A stretch of 64,000 bases of DNA from Thermoleptolyngbya sichuanensis A183 (GTDB lineage Bacteria > Cyanobacteriota > Cyanobacteriia > Elainellales > Elainellaceae). Positions 27,329 through 36,630 of this stretch are shown one piece after another. The position numbers and the translations under genes were made by a program. Numbering within the stretch: position 1 is the stretch's first letter; the number at the start of each line of letters is the position of its first letter. Location of the stretch: assembly GCF_013177315.1 (NCBI RefSeq), contig NZ_CP053661.1:930001-994000 (forward strand), in the 5' to 3' direction. A model generated the notes under the pieces. That model saw nothing but the letters and a program-made list of their open reading frames with translations, did no database searches and was not told the DNA's origin.

Positions 27329-30300
27329 TCAGCTCGCTTTACTAACTGCTCCCCAATTGTCATCCGGCAGCTTGTCAATCAGCTTATGCAGCGGATCAAT
27401 GCCCGCCCGGATCGGTGGTTGATCCACCGTGATCGTCAGCGAACTTGCGCCATCGGAGAAGGGGTGCTTCTTCAGGTAAATCAGCTTGCCCTCGGCGTTG
27501 TAAACCCCGACATCAATCTCCTCCTGGTTCATGGAGGCGGGGGTTTCGTTGCCCACCTCGTCCGATCGCACCTTGGCGGTGTTGATGGTTAGGGTGACAT
27601 CAAACTTGCCATCGGCGCGGGGGCTGACGGTGGCGGCAGTCACCCGGTTGTCGTAGAGGGTGACGGTCTCGAACAGGTCGGTGATCAGGTATTGGTACTT
27701 TTCGGGGGTGACAGCCCGGAGGGCGGCGACCAGATCCGTAGCCGAGGGATAGGGCGGCACGTCCGCATACTGTTTCAGCAGGTTGGCTAGGGCACCATTC
27801 ACCACATCTTCACCCAGGTAGTCTTGCAGGGCAAACAGGGCTAAGGAGCCTTTTAGATAAGCCAAGTGCTGGGCCTCTGCCTCCACCAGGGGCACATCGG
27901 ATTTCGACCGATTCTGCAAGTAGCCATCCAGGTTGCGGCGCAGGGCAAACCCCAGTTTTTCGGGGCCATATTCTCAGCCATAGACCTGGTTGGCGGTGTA
28001 TTCCGGCAGGGCCTCCAGCAGAAATTTGGTACCAGGGGTATCGGATGGGATTAACTGCTGCCCCCACCACTGGTGGGCGGTTTCATGGGCGGCAATGCGG
28101 AAGGCCTCGTCTACGCTGGTGGGGTCGTTGTCGTCAAACTTGGCCAGATAACCAAAGCGTTCGCCCCGGGTGATGGTGGCCGGATAGCTGACGGCCTCAC
28201 CCACGTAGGGCACTTCCACTAGGCGCAGGGTTGTGTGGGGGAAGGGGCCGAAGTTTTGCGTGGCGTAGTCCAGGGTGTTTTTCATACCCCGCGCCATGCG
28301 TTCCAGGTTGCGATCGTGCCCTGGGTGGTAGTACAGCTCAAGCTGTACGTCCTGCCACTGATCCTTGAGCACCTCGTACCGCCCTGACAGGATGGGCACC
28401 ACCGGAAGAATGGGCTCTTGGCTCTGGTACTGGAAGTAGTGGCGGTTTCCCTCTACCCAGTCTCGCCGGAGTTCGCCGGAGGTAATGGCGATTTGGTCGG
28501 CGCTGGTGCTGAGGGTGGCGGAGAACTGGGCCAAGTCAGCATCCCCAGCCGGAGTTAGGGGGGTGTATTGGGTCTGTCTGGCGGCTTCGGCGGTTGGATC
28601 GAGGGGGGGCAGGCCTGCCTGTTCGCGCTTCTGCTCGTTCTTAAGCCGGGGCCGCTGGAAGAAGCCGACCATGGGCATAAAGTCAACGCTTCTGAAATTC
28701 AATCCATTCTCGAAATGGCTTGCGAAATTCTTAATGCCTGCTCTTGCCACCGCTGGGCCGGGCTTTTTCAGCAAGTCAAAGCTAACTTCGGCAGTAGCCC
28801 CCGGTTGTAGGGGAGCCGCCAGCGCAAACTCGTAGGCTTGCACCACGGGATGTTCCGCAGTGGCGGTGGCAGCGCTACCGTTGACCGTCAGTTGATTGAC
28901 CTGAATGTCTTTGGCCAGGTTCAGCAGAATGGTGTCAATGGGCTGCTGGGTCTTGTTTTCTAGGGTATAGGTACCCTTGACGGCAAAGCGGCCATCGGCC
29001 TCGGGGTATAGATCCCCCTGCCAATCCACAGCGGTGATCTTGGGCTGGGCATCGATTAGGCGACCGTAGGCTTGTTCGTAGGCAATCACCTGGGCTTCCA
29101 CTTGGGCGCGGCTGGGGGCCGGGTTGAGCAGGTGGGTGTTATAGAAAATCCAGCCACCCAGGAGAATCGCAGCTAGGGCACTGAGGCCCATGACGGTCTG
29201 CATGGGGCGGGTGAAGCGTTGGCGGGCAATGCGCCAGCGTTGTTTGGGTTGAGTATCCACGCCGCGCACCCAGAACAGGGCGGAAACACAAAGGAGCAGA
29301 AGGGCGATCGCCAACCAATAGCCCTGATACCAGCGGACTGGCTCCAGCATTCCGCCATAGCCACTAATCGGGCTGTAGTAGGCATCGGGTTTGTAGCCGT
29401 ACTGGAGCAACCGCGCCGACCGAAACAGCGCATCTCCCTGGGCAAACACAATCACCAGGGCGGCAGACAGCAGATAGCCCAGAAACTTCTGGTTCACCAG
29501 CACCTGAATCGTGATCGCCAGGATGCTGATCAACAGCAAATCCACCAGCACGAGGGTAAAGAACCCAATGGCGTAAACCCCCAGTTCGTAGTGGGTGTAT
29601 TGCTGTAGGGTTTGGGCCAGAAGTCCGCCGAGCGTCAGCAGCACCAGCACCAGGGCCAGAATCAGCACCAGGGCCAGGAGCTTACCCAGCACCACAGCCC
29701 AACTGCGCACGGGCAGCAGGTCGGTGAGGGGGTCTACCTTCACCTCCCGCTCCCGCCAGACCAGATCCCCGGCCAGGAAAATAATCAACAGCGGGGCCAG
29801 GAATTTCACCAGCAAGGATGCCATGTCCAAGATGAAGGCTGTGGCGGGCAGGGCAGGAGCACCAAAATTATCCCGAATAGACGTGCCGACTAGCACCATC
29901 AACACCAGCACGCTAATACTTAAAATCGCCAGCACCAGCGGATTCCAGATCAATCGCTTGAGTTCCATTTGGACGATGCGCCAGACATGGTTTGCCTGGG
30001 CACCGGGGCCGTAGTGGCGGTGAGCAGTGGGGAGGGTCGCCAATTCAGACCGGACGGGGACCGCCTCTGCTGGGCGTTCCTGCGGCGGGGTGGTTTTCCA
30101 AACCAGGAACCGCCGTTCTAGCCAGTCTAGGAATTGCTCCAGTCGGGGGCGGGCCGTGGCCATGCCTGCAAAGCTAAAGCGTCGCCAAATCCAGGCAAAA
30201 AAGGCTGCGCTCAGCCCCAGATAGATCAACCGCGACAGCCAGATGGCCGGGGCAAAGGGCACCGATAAGGTATTTTGCTCAATCTTGGTCCAAAACCGGA

Positions 30301-31204
30301 CAGCGTAGTCTACGGAGCCATTCCCAAAGGGATTCGCCAGAACATTGAAGAACGCATCCAAGTTAAGAACAGAGAAGATGAAGGCAACAACGCTGTAGGC
30401 AAAATACAGTCCGACAATGCTCAGGTAGCTGGTCAGGGTGCGGCGGGTAAGTAATCCCAGGGCAAAGCTAAACAGACCAAAAATCAGGATATTGGGAATG
30501 ACCAGATAGAGGTAGGGCTGGACATAGCTGAGGAGATTGAAGGGGCCGATGCGTTGAGGAGCCATCCAGGGCAAAATTGACCCCAGCCAAAGTCCTAACC
30601 CCAGCCCTGAAAACGTGATCAGGCTGATCAAAAAACTGGCGATCAGAGCTAATTTATGAAGCAAATCTTAAGAAGCCTGAAACTCTTGGCATGTGTGGCT
30701 TTGAGGTCATGTTTGCCCAGGAAAAGCGGTTTCTCGGAAATCCTTGATTAACAAGGCTTTCAGGCTCCTTTACAAATTAGCTCTCAGTCGCCCTGCCGCA
30801 AACTGCCACTCCTTCAGGGGCGAGGTAAACAGCAGCCCATCCATGTTGGCGGTGAAGTCCTTAGTGGCGCGATCGGCAAAGATGCCCGCTACCACAATTG
30901 CCAAAGGAATCCCGGCCAGAAAGCCCACGGTACTCATAATGGCCAGGGGGGCATTGGCGTAGGGAATCATCTCCCCCGGTCGGGTGGCAGTACCCGCGGC
31001 TTGCCTGAGCAATGGAAAGAACAGGACATCGCTGCCGTTGATATGCATCACCAGCGGTCCTAAAACCAAGAAAAAGCCAAAGCCCAGCAGCAAACTCCGG
31101 GTTCGCAGGCTGTCTTGCAGCTCAAACCGGACGATCTCCCAGACGGGTTGCCAGGGGGAAATGGGTGGATGGGTGGATGGGGTCGAGGATGATTGCGTAG
31201 CCAT
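27329..31204 (-). pseudogene. ABC-2 permease fused to M1-family aminopeptidase, disrupted
   Basis: The N-terminal piece (MATQSSSTPSTHPPISPWQP, from 31204) has membrane spans LLLGFGFFLVLGPLV and IMSTVGFLAGIPLAIVVAGI. It is interrupted by a 138-bp MITE at 30646-30783. Removing the MITE and one TCA duplication (141 bases) restores the frame with junction FAAGRLIASFLISL. Many more membrane spans follow, then an M1 peptidase domain with the zinc motif HETAHQWWGQ. A second lesion is an in-frame TGA at 27974-27976: ANQVYG-stop-EYGPEKLG; the same frame then runs 196 more codons from NRSKSDVPLVEAEAQHLAYL. The restored protein would have 1244 codons. Known relatives are permease/M1 fusions paired with an ABC ATPase. 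Two lesions indicate a pseudogene; readthrough of the TGA alone would not rescue it. Confidence 0.9.
30646..30783 (+). mobile_element. 138-bp MITE copy A, inserted in the permease gene
   Basis: Ends are GAGCTAATTTATGAAG and, in reverse, GAGCTAATTTGTAAAGG. The 3-bp target TCA is duplicated at 30643-30645 and 30784-30786. It is identical in sequence to the copy at 47016. It has no transposase. A TAA in its end truncates the permease reading frame. Confidence 0.95.
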
Positions 31205-31282
31205 GTTCGGAGAAAAAAGGATGTTCGTAGGGGAGCGATATCCCAGGGGCCTTTAAGGACTCTGGGATCTGGGGACATACGA

Positions 31283-31966
31283 TCAACTGCTACTACTGCT
31301 GGGCTGGGGCAGTTTGGGAATGAGCCAAGCCAGGAACTGATCTTGAGACCGGGTTTGTACCAAGACTTTCCCTGGCTCAGTGAGATCCACCACAAAGCCT
31401 TCGCCGCTGAAAAGAAAGCTTTTCATGCCGCCGACGGAGCGGGTTTTGAAGGGCATGGATTCGCTCAGGGCCACCAAGTGCCCCGTATCCAGGGTGAAGG
31501 ATTGTCCAGGGGCCAAGGTCATTTCGTGGATCGCCCCGTAGGAAGCCACCACCACCTGCCCCTGCCCCTCGGCCCGCAGCATAAATAACCCGCCCCCCGT
31601 GCCAAAGAAGGACTTGGAGCCGCCCCACGTGGTATCCAGGGTAATGCCCATATCCGAGGCCACGTAGGCCCCCGACTGGATCAGCATCGGCTCAGAAAGG
31701 GTCAGCACGTTCAAATCCCCCGGTAGAGAAGGGGCCACCCACACCTCGCCGCCCTGGGCTGGGGCGGTGTAGATGTTCTGAAAAAAGCTTTCTCCCCCCA
31801 AAAAAGACCGCTTTAGGGCTTGCATAAAGCCGCCGGTTTTGGTCTCTAGCGTTGTCCCGGTAGACATCCCCACCATCGATGCGGCTTCCACCCGCACCTG
31901 TTCGCCGCCTCGTAGCTGGAGGCGACCAAGGGTAAAGGCGGGCTGATACATCAATTCAACTTGCAT
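31283..31966 (-). CDS. AIM24/TIGR00266-family protein
   Basis: The 227-residue protein matches the AIM24-type beta-sandwich family: MQVELMYQPAFTLGRLQLRG, EAASMVGMSTGTTLETKTGG, RSFLGGESFFQNIYTAP, GGLFMLRAEGQGQVVVASYG and GHLVALSESMPFKTRSVGGM. It ends in a Ser run. The reading frame is intact. It lies between the ATPase and permease parts of a decaying export operon. AIM24-like proteins are often found with membrane systems but their biochemical role is unclear. Confidence 0.85.
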   Translation of the reverse strand: MQVELMYQPAFTLGRLQLRGGEQVRVEAASMVGMSTGTTLETKTGGFMQALKRSFLGGESFFQNIYTAPAQGGEVWVAPSLPGDLNVLTLSEPMLIQSGAYVASDMGITLDTTWGGSKSFFGTGGGLFMLRAEGQGQVVVASYGAIHEMTLAPGQSFTLDTGHLVALSESMPFKTRSVGGMKSFLFSGEGFVVDLTEPGKVLVQTRSQDQFLAWLIPKLPQPSSSSS

Positions 31967-32068
31967 GGTGAATCATTCCTAAGCTGAATGGGCGACTGCG
32001 ATCATGGCTGGATTATCGGAATCAGTAGAATAAGAAACATCAACGTCGATGCATGGAGCGCTTTGATC

Positions 32069-32647
32069 ATGGGTCAAGCTGTCTCATTCCCCTCCAGCTA
32101 TATGACCTTCGAGGACTATCTGGCTTACGACGACGGCACCGACACTCGCTATGAACTGGTGAATGGAGTGCTGGTGGAAATGCCGCCCGAAAGTGATGAA
32201 AATCTTGGGATTGCCAGAAAGTTGCTGTTGGAGTTGATCAAACATATACCGGCGGATCGTGTGGTCTGGGGGACTGAGATAGAAGTCACTGGCAAACGGG
32301 CAACTGGGCGGATTCCAGATTTGCTGGTTCATTCCGAAGAATCAAAAGCTGCTATTGCAGGCGCTCCTCGTGCTACTCTGACCCGCGATATGCCACCCCC
32401 AGCGCTGGTGATAGAAGTGGTCAGCCCTGGACAGGCCAACCGGGAACGGGACTACCGCTATAAACACACTGAGTATGCGGCGCGGGGCATTGCCGAATAC
32501 TGGATTGTGGACCCAGAAACGCGGCAGGTAACCCTCTGCCGCTGGGTCAGCGGTCAATACGAAGACCAGGTCTACAGCGGTGACGAAAGGATTGAGTCCA
32601 CGGTAGTGCCTGAATTTGGGTTAACCCCCGCCGAGATTTTTGCATAG
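32069..32647 (+). CDS. Uma2-family (DUF820) endonuclease-like protein
   Basis: From the ATG at 32069 (GGAG upstream; an upstream start at 31988 looks non-coding) the protein has 192 residues: [96 protein letters not shown]. The PD...EVVSP...Y pattern is the PD-(D/E)XK-like core of Uma2 proteins, an expanded cyanobacterial family of unproven function, often linked to mobile DNA. It sits on the opposite strand between the ATPase and the AIM24/permease genes, so it may be a later arrival. Confidence 0.9.
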   Translation: MGQAVSFPSSYMTFEDYLAYDDGTDTRYELVNGVLVEMPPESDENLGIARKLLLELIKHIPADRVVWGTEIEVTGKRATGRIPDLLVHSEESKAAIAGAPRATLTRDMPPPALVIEVVSPGQANRERDYRYKHTEYAARGIAEYWIVDPETRQVTLCRWVSGQYEDQVYSGDERIESTVVPEFGLTPAEIFA

Positions 32648-32710
32648 CTCGCTTACTTTTATAGTCCGCTTACCAGTTGTGTCGGCTGAATGGATTCAGA
32701 CCCTGGGGAC

Positions 32711-33634
32711 TTAGGGGATGGCCCCGTTGCTAGACTGCAACGCCGGGATCTCCTTCATCACACAGAAGTAGACATCTTCTAGGTCTGGTTCGACCGCCTC
32801 AAACCCAGCACCAGGATCCGACTCGCTATAAATTCGGGCAATGATGTCGCCCATGAAAAAGCGGGTAGAGAGCACCCGGTACTTCTCTTCGTAGGTGGGT
32901 AGTTCATCCCGGCGCAGCTTAATGCGCCAGACCTTACCCGCCAGTTGTTGCATCAGGCCGATGGGTTGCCCGGTGAGGCGGATCTGGCCGGCAATCAGCA
33001 CCGCCATCTGGGGACAGAGTTCGCTTACATCTTCCACAATGTGGGTGGAGAGGATGATCGCTGCCCGTTCTGAGATTTCGCTGAGCAGGTTGAGAAAGCG
33101 CACCCGCTCGGCGGGGTCGAGGCCCGCAGTGGGTTCATCCACAATCACCAGGCGGGGGTCGCCTACCAGGGCCTGGGCAATGCCAAACCGCTGCCGCATA
33201 CCGCCCGAAAAACCGCTGACGGCGCGATCGCGGGCATCTTACAAATTCACCTGGTGCAGCAGGTGCTTCACCAATTCCTTCCGCTCCTTGCCGTTGGTGA
33301 TGCCCTTCAACGCGGCAAAATGATCCAACAGCTTCTCGGCAGACACGCCGGGATAGACGCCAAAGCTTTGGGGCAGATAGCCCAGTACCTGACGCACTTT
33401 CACCTTTTCTTCTAGGACGTTGATATCGCCCCACTGAATGGTGCCCTCGCTGGCTTCCTGGAGGGTGGCAATGGTACGCATTAGGCTGGATTTGCCGGCT
33501 CCATTGGGGCCTAGCAGGCCAAACATGCCCATTGGAATATCGAGATTGACTCCTTTCAGGGCTTTGTAACCGTTAGGATAGGTTTTTGTAAGGTTACGAA
33601 TTTGGATTGATTCACGCTCTAAGCTCGGAAACAT
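32711..33634 (-). pseudogene. ABC transporter ATP-binding protein with in-frame stop
   Basis: The N-terminal part has Walker A LLGPNGAGKSSLMRTIAT and Q-loop LGYLPQSFGVYPGVS and ends LLHQVNL at a TAA at 33239-33241. The same frame continues DARDRAVSGFSGGMRQRFGI (signature motif), LVIVDEPTAGLDPAERVRFL (Walker B/D-loop), STHIVEDVSELCPQMAVLIA and an ABC-2-type C-terminal domain. The whole frame is 308 codons, a normal length. A single codon change would restore the ORF, so base-call error is possible, but the partner permease is also broken twice, so decay is more likely. A MITE lies 56 bp upstream. Confidence 0.88.
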
Positions 33635-33689
33635 TTGCTGAAAAGCTAAACTCTCGATTTGCTAAAAGCTGTATTCCAATTTAATTTAA

Positions 33690-33827
33690 GAGCTAGTTTG
33701 TAAAGGAGCCTGAAAGCCTCGTTAATCAAGGATTTCCGAGAAACCGCTTTTCCTGGGCAAGCATGACCTCAAAGCCACACATGCCAAGAGTTTCAGGCTT
33801 CTTAAGATTTGCTTCACAAATTAGCTC
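33690..33827 (-). mobile_element. 138-bp MITE copy B, upstream of the ABC ATPase
   Basis: Same element as copy A in inverted orientation, with four base differences over 138. The target TAA is duplicated at 33687-33689 and 33828-33830. It separates the ATPase gene from upstream DNA and may have cut off its promoter. Confidence 0.95.
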
Positions 33828-33990
33828 TAAGTGAGAGCAAAAATAAGTAACTACAGGAAAACTTAAAGCCGAAACACTTAGGATGGTTCCGCAAAGCACT
33901 TTATATACTTTTGCCCATAGCCTAATCACCGGCATTGTGTATAGACGTGCATGTTGCTTTGCATCGGGAGTTTGAGATTGATCTTGCAAT

Positions 33991-34656
33991 ATGAATAAGT
34001 TATTGGTTTCGTTTTTAGGAGTTGTGGCAGGACTTGCCATAGGAGCGATCGCCGCGTTGTCTCTATCGATGCGGCAAGTTGCCCGCGTGCCAGATTGGTA
34101 CACGACCGAAGCGCCAACCGAAATATCAAGTTCTAGCCCAACTCTGCCCTCCTCGCAACTTCTCGAGAGGCTTGCCACTTCCAGCGCACCAGTCGAACTC
34201 AATAGCCAGCAGGTTAACCAACTGGTGGCGGAGGCGATCGCCCGATCTTCCGAAGGTCAGGCGCTATTGCAAAACGGCTTTAGCACCACTATCGAGGATG
34301 GGCAGATCAAAGGCGGCGTGGTGGTGAACCTGTCGGAACTGCCCACCGACGGCTTGACGGAGCAGGAGCGGGCGGCGCTAGATCGCGTGCTGGCCTTTGT
34401 TCCGGCGCTGGGGCGGCGCGGCGTGTATCTCGGCATCGAGGGCAACCCGACGGTGCGAAACGGCAAGCTGCAATTTGACGAAAACATGACCGTGAAAGTT
34501 GGCAACCTGAGCCTGCCCGCGTCAGTCGTGGCCAGCCAGCTTGGGCTATCGCTAACCGAGTTGGAAGCTCGGATTAATGCTGAACTCGAAGCGCGGGGGA
34601 TAGACCTGCGGGATGTGCGCGTGGAGGGCGATCGCCTAGTTATCAACAGTCAGTAA
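33991..34656 (+). CDS. Membrane-anchored hypothetical protein
   Basis: The 221-residue protein starts MNKLLVSFLGVVAGLAIGAI, one N-terminal transmembrane or uncleaved signal segment, followed by a Ser/Pro linker and a soluble domain: LNSQQVNQLVAEAIARSSEG, STTIEDGQIKGGVVVNLSEL, GRRGVYLGIEGNPTVRNGKL, SLPASVVASQLGLSLTELEA and GIDLRDVRVEGDRLVI. The soluble part looks like a lipid- or ligand-binding alpha/beta fold, but I cannot name the family. Normal HIP1-rich codon use resumes here. Confidence 0.75.
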   Translation: MNKLLVSFLGVVAGLAIGAIAALSLSMRQVARVPDWYTTEAPTEISSSSPTLPSSQLLERLATSSAPVELNSQQVNQLVAEAIARSSEGQALLQNGFSTTIEDGQIKGGVVVNLSELPTDGLTEQERAALDRVLAFVPALGRRGVYLGIEGNPTVRNGKLQFDENMTVKVGNLSLPASVVASQLGLSLTELEARINAELEARGIDLRDVRVEGDRLVINSQ

Positions 34657-34686
34657 CGTCTGTAAGGCTGAATCGGGAACGCTAGA

Positions 34687-34795
34687 GATTGTGTATGCAA
34701 AACTCAAGTGCACCGATAGCTTCGCCGCGATGTGATGAATACCGCCAGAAATACTGTATGATTGTGTATATGCAACTCAAGTGCACCGATAGCTT
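34687..34795. repeat. 36-bp direct repeat pair ahead of the NERD gene
   Basis: Copies at 34687-34722 and 34760-34795 share ACTCAAGTGCACCGATAGCT and flanks, with a two-base rearrangement in the TGTGTATGCAAA part. The second copy ends 13 bases before the next start codon. Confidence 0.8.
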
Positions 34796-34808
34796 GTAGA
34801 CAAAGTGT

Positions 34809-35540
34809 ATGGGACGAAAATCTCAAGCAGGATTACGAGCCGGACAAAACGTTCGTAAACTGGCGCTAAAGCGTCGAGTCAAGGCAATTTTTCTCTTTGT
34901 GATGGCAGGTTTGGCGATTGCCTCGACGATTAGCTTGCACCAGGTATCTCTTCAACTCTCGCAACTCACAACTGGAACAGCAACATCAAATCAATCCTCT
35001 CAATCTCTGCAATTTTCACTATATCTATCTGGTGGGGCGATTGCGCTTGGGGCTGCTTTTGGCGGGCTGTACTTGTGGAAGCGAGCAGGGCACGCCGATC
35101 AGGGTGCTCAGGCTGAAGAGGCGATTGCCAAACTGCTGAACCCTTTGATTGCTGAGGGCTGGCAGATTGAGTATGGCTTGTGGCTGGGCAAGGGACTGGG
35201 GGACGCTGATGTAGTTTGCCTTTCTCCGCGACAGCAGGCCTTCGTGATTGATGTGAAATCGCACCGAGGGACGGTCGTGACAGATGGTGTGCGGTTGCTG
35301 CGAGAATTTGGAGCAGAGAAAAAGCCGTTTGAGAAGGATTTTTTGCGACAGGTGAAGCTGCAAGCCGTCCAGGTAAAGTCGCAAAAGAACTGGTCATTCT
35401 TCGTGACCCCGATTCTGGCATTTTCTACGGCCAAGGTCGCGCTGCCGAGTGACGAGAAGATTGAGGGCGTGTATGTAGTCGAGGCTCAGCGGTTGGTCGA
35501 TTTGCTGCGATCGCTCGTAGCCCCCACCCCTCCAGAATAG
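34809..35540 (+). CDS. NERD-domain membrane protein
   Basis: The 243-residue protein has a basic N-terminus, two transmembrane segments ([18 protein letters not shown] near 28, [20 protein letters not shown] near 70) and a NERD (nuclease-related) domain at about 95-190: [40 protein letters not shown] and [17 protein letters not shown]. The GDADVV...VIDVKSH pattern gives the D...(E/D)xK residues of the restriction-like fold. NERD proteins are predicted nucleases of unclear role. A 36-bp direct repeat lies directly upstream. Confidence 0.85.
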   Translation: MGRKSQAGLRAGQNVRKLALKRRVKAIFLFVMAGLAIASTISLHQVSLQLSQLTTGTATSNQSSQSLQFSLYLSGGAIALGAAFGGLYLWKRAGHADQGAQAEEAIAKLLNPLIAEGWQIEYGLWLGKGLGDADVVCLSPRQQAFVIDVKSHRGTVVTDGVRLLREFGAEKKPFEKDFLRQVKLQAVQVKSQKNWSFFVTPILAFSTAKVALPSDEKIEGVYVVEAQRLVDLLRSLVAPTPPE

Positions 35541-35580
35541 CGCTGTAGAATCGAGGCATTCCTCCCCAAAGCGCCTTGCC

Positions 35581-36528
35581 ATGTCGCAGTTTCCAATCTT
35601 CTATTCCGACGTGTTTTTGCAGCATGACACGGGTTCCTACCATCCCGAAAACGCCGGACGGTTGCGGGCGGTGGTGGCGGCGCTGCGGCAGGTGCCTTGG
35701 GCCGATCGGCTCGATTGGCGATCGCCCACGCCTGTAGATGCTCAGGGCGATCGCCTGAGGGCAGCGCTCTACGCAGTGCATCCCCCCGACTATGTGGCGG
35801 CGGTGGAATATGTCGCTACCCACGGCGGCGGGCAGGTCGATCCGGATACGGTCGTGTCGCCGGACAGCTACGAGGCGGCGCTGCTGGCGGTGAGCGCATG
35901 GCTGGATGCAGTGGACACGGTGCTGCAAACGGGGCGGCCAGCCTTTGCCTTGGTGCGCCCGCCGGGACATCATGCGCTGCCCAGGCGGGGTATGGGGTTT
36001 TGCCTGTTTTCCAATGTGGCGATCGCCGCTCAGTATGCGCTCCGGCAGCCGGGGATAGAGCGCGTCGGCATCTTGGACTGGGACGTGCATCACGGCAACG
36101 GCACCGAGGCGATTGTGGAATCTGACCCGCGCATTGCGTTTTGCTCGCTGCACGAATATCCGCAGTATCCGGGCACGGGCGCGGCGGGCGATCGCGGCCC
36201 GCATGACACCGTGCGAAATTTTCCTATGCAGGCCGGCAGCACCTTAGCAGACTATGAGCCGCTGTTTGCGCGAGAAATTGTGCCCTTTTTCCAGGCGTTT
36301 CGCCCCGATCTGCTGCTGATCAGCGCAGGCTACGATGCAACCCGTGCCGACCCACTGGCGCGAATTTGCCTGAACCCTTCCGATTACGGGATTTTCACGC
36401 GCTATTGTCTGAAAATCACGCCGCACCTTGCCTTTGGGCTAGAGGGCGGCTATGACTACACCGCGCTGGCAGAGTCCGTTATTGCCACGATTGAACCCTG
36501 CCTGGAGCCTGCCAGCATCAGGAGTTAG
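35581..36528 (+). CDS. Histone deacetylase-family amidohydrolase (AcuC/acetylpolyamine type)
   Basis: The 315-residue protein has the arginase-deacetylase fold signatures: [34 protein letters not shown] with the His pair near 129-130, [38 protein letters not shown] with the zinc-binding DVH near 166, [16 protein letters not shown] and [17 protein letters not shown]. Bacterial members deacetylate acetylpolyamines, acetoin-related substrates or proteins; the substrate here is unknown. It begins 40 bases after the NERD gene. Confidence 0.92.
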   Translation: MSQFPIFYSDVFLQHDTGSYHPENAGRLRAVVAALRQVPWADRLDWRSPTPVDAQGDRLRAALYAVHPPDYVAAVEYVATHGGGQVDPDTVVSPDSYEAALLAVSAWLDAVDTVLQTGRPAFALVRPPGHHALPRRGMGFCLFSNVAIAAQYALRQPGIERVGILDWDVHHGNGTEAIVESDPRIAFCSLHEYPQYPGTGAAGDRGPHDTVRNFPMQAGSTLADYEPLFAREIVPFFQAFRPDLLLISAGYDATRADPLARICLNPSDYGIFTRYCLKITPHLAFGLEGGYDYTALAESVIATIEPCLEPASIRS

Positions 36529-36630
36529 CCCAAAAACCATCATTTGGATACACACGCCGCTGGGGTCTTTTTCCTATGATGTAAGACGGCTTAATCGGCC
36601 TGACCCCTGCTCCTGCATCCCGAACCCTTT

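Noticed and set aside
30700-30757. An 18-codon frame inside the MITE (MCGFEVMFAQEKRFLGNP)
   Set aside because: It is present in the MITE copies because they are near-identical; no ribosome site and too short to support as a gene.
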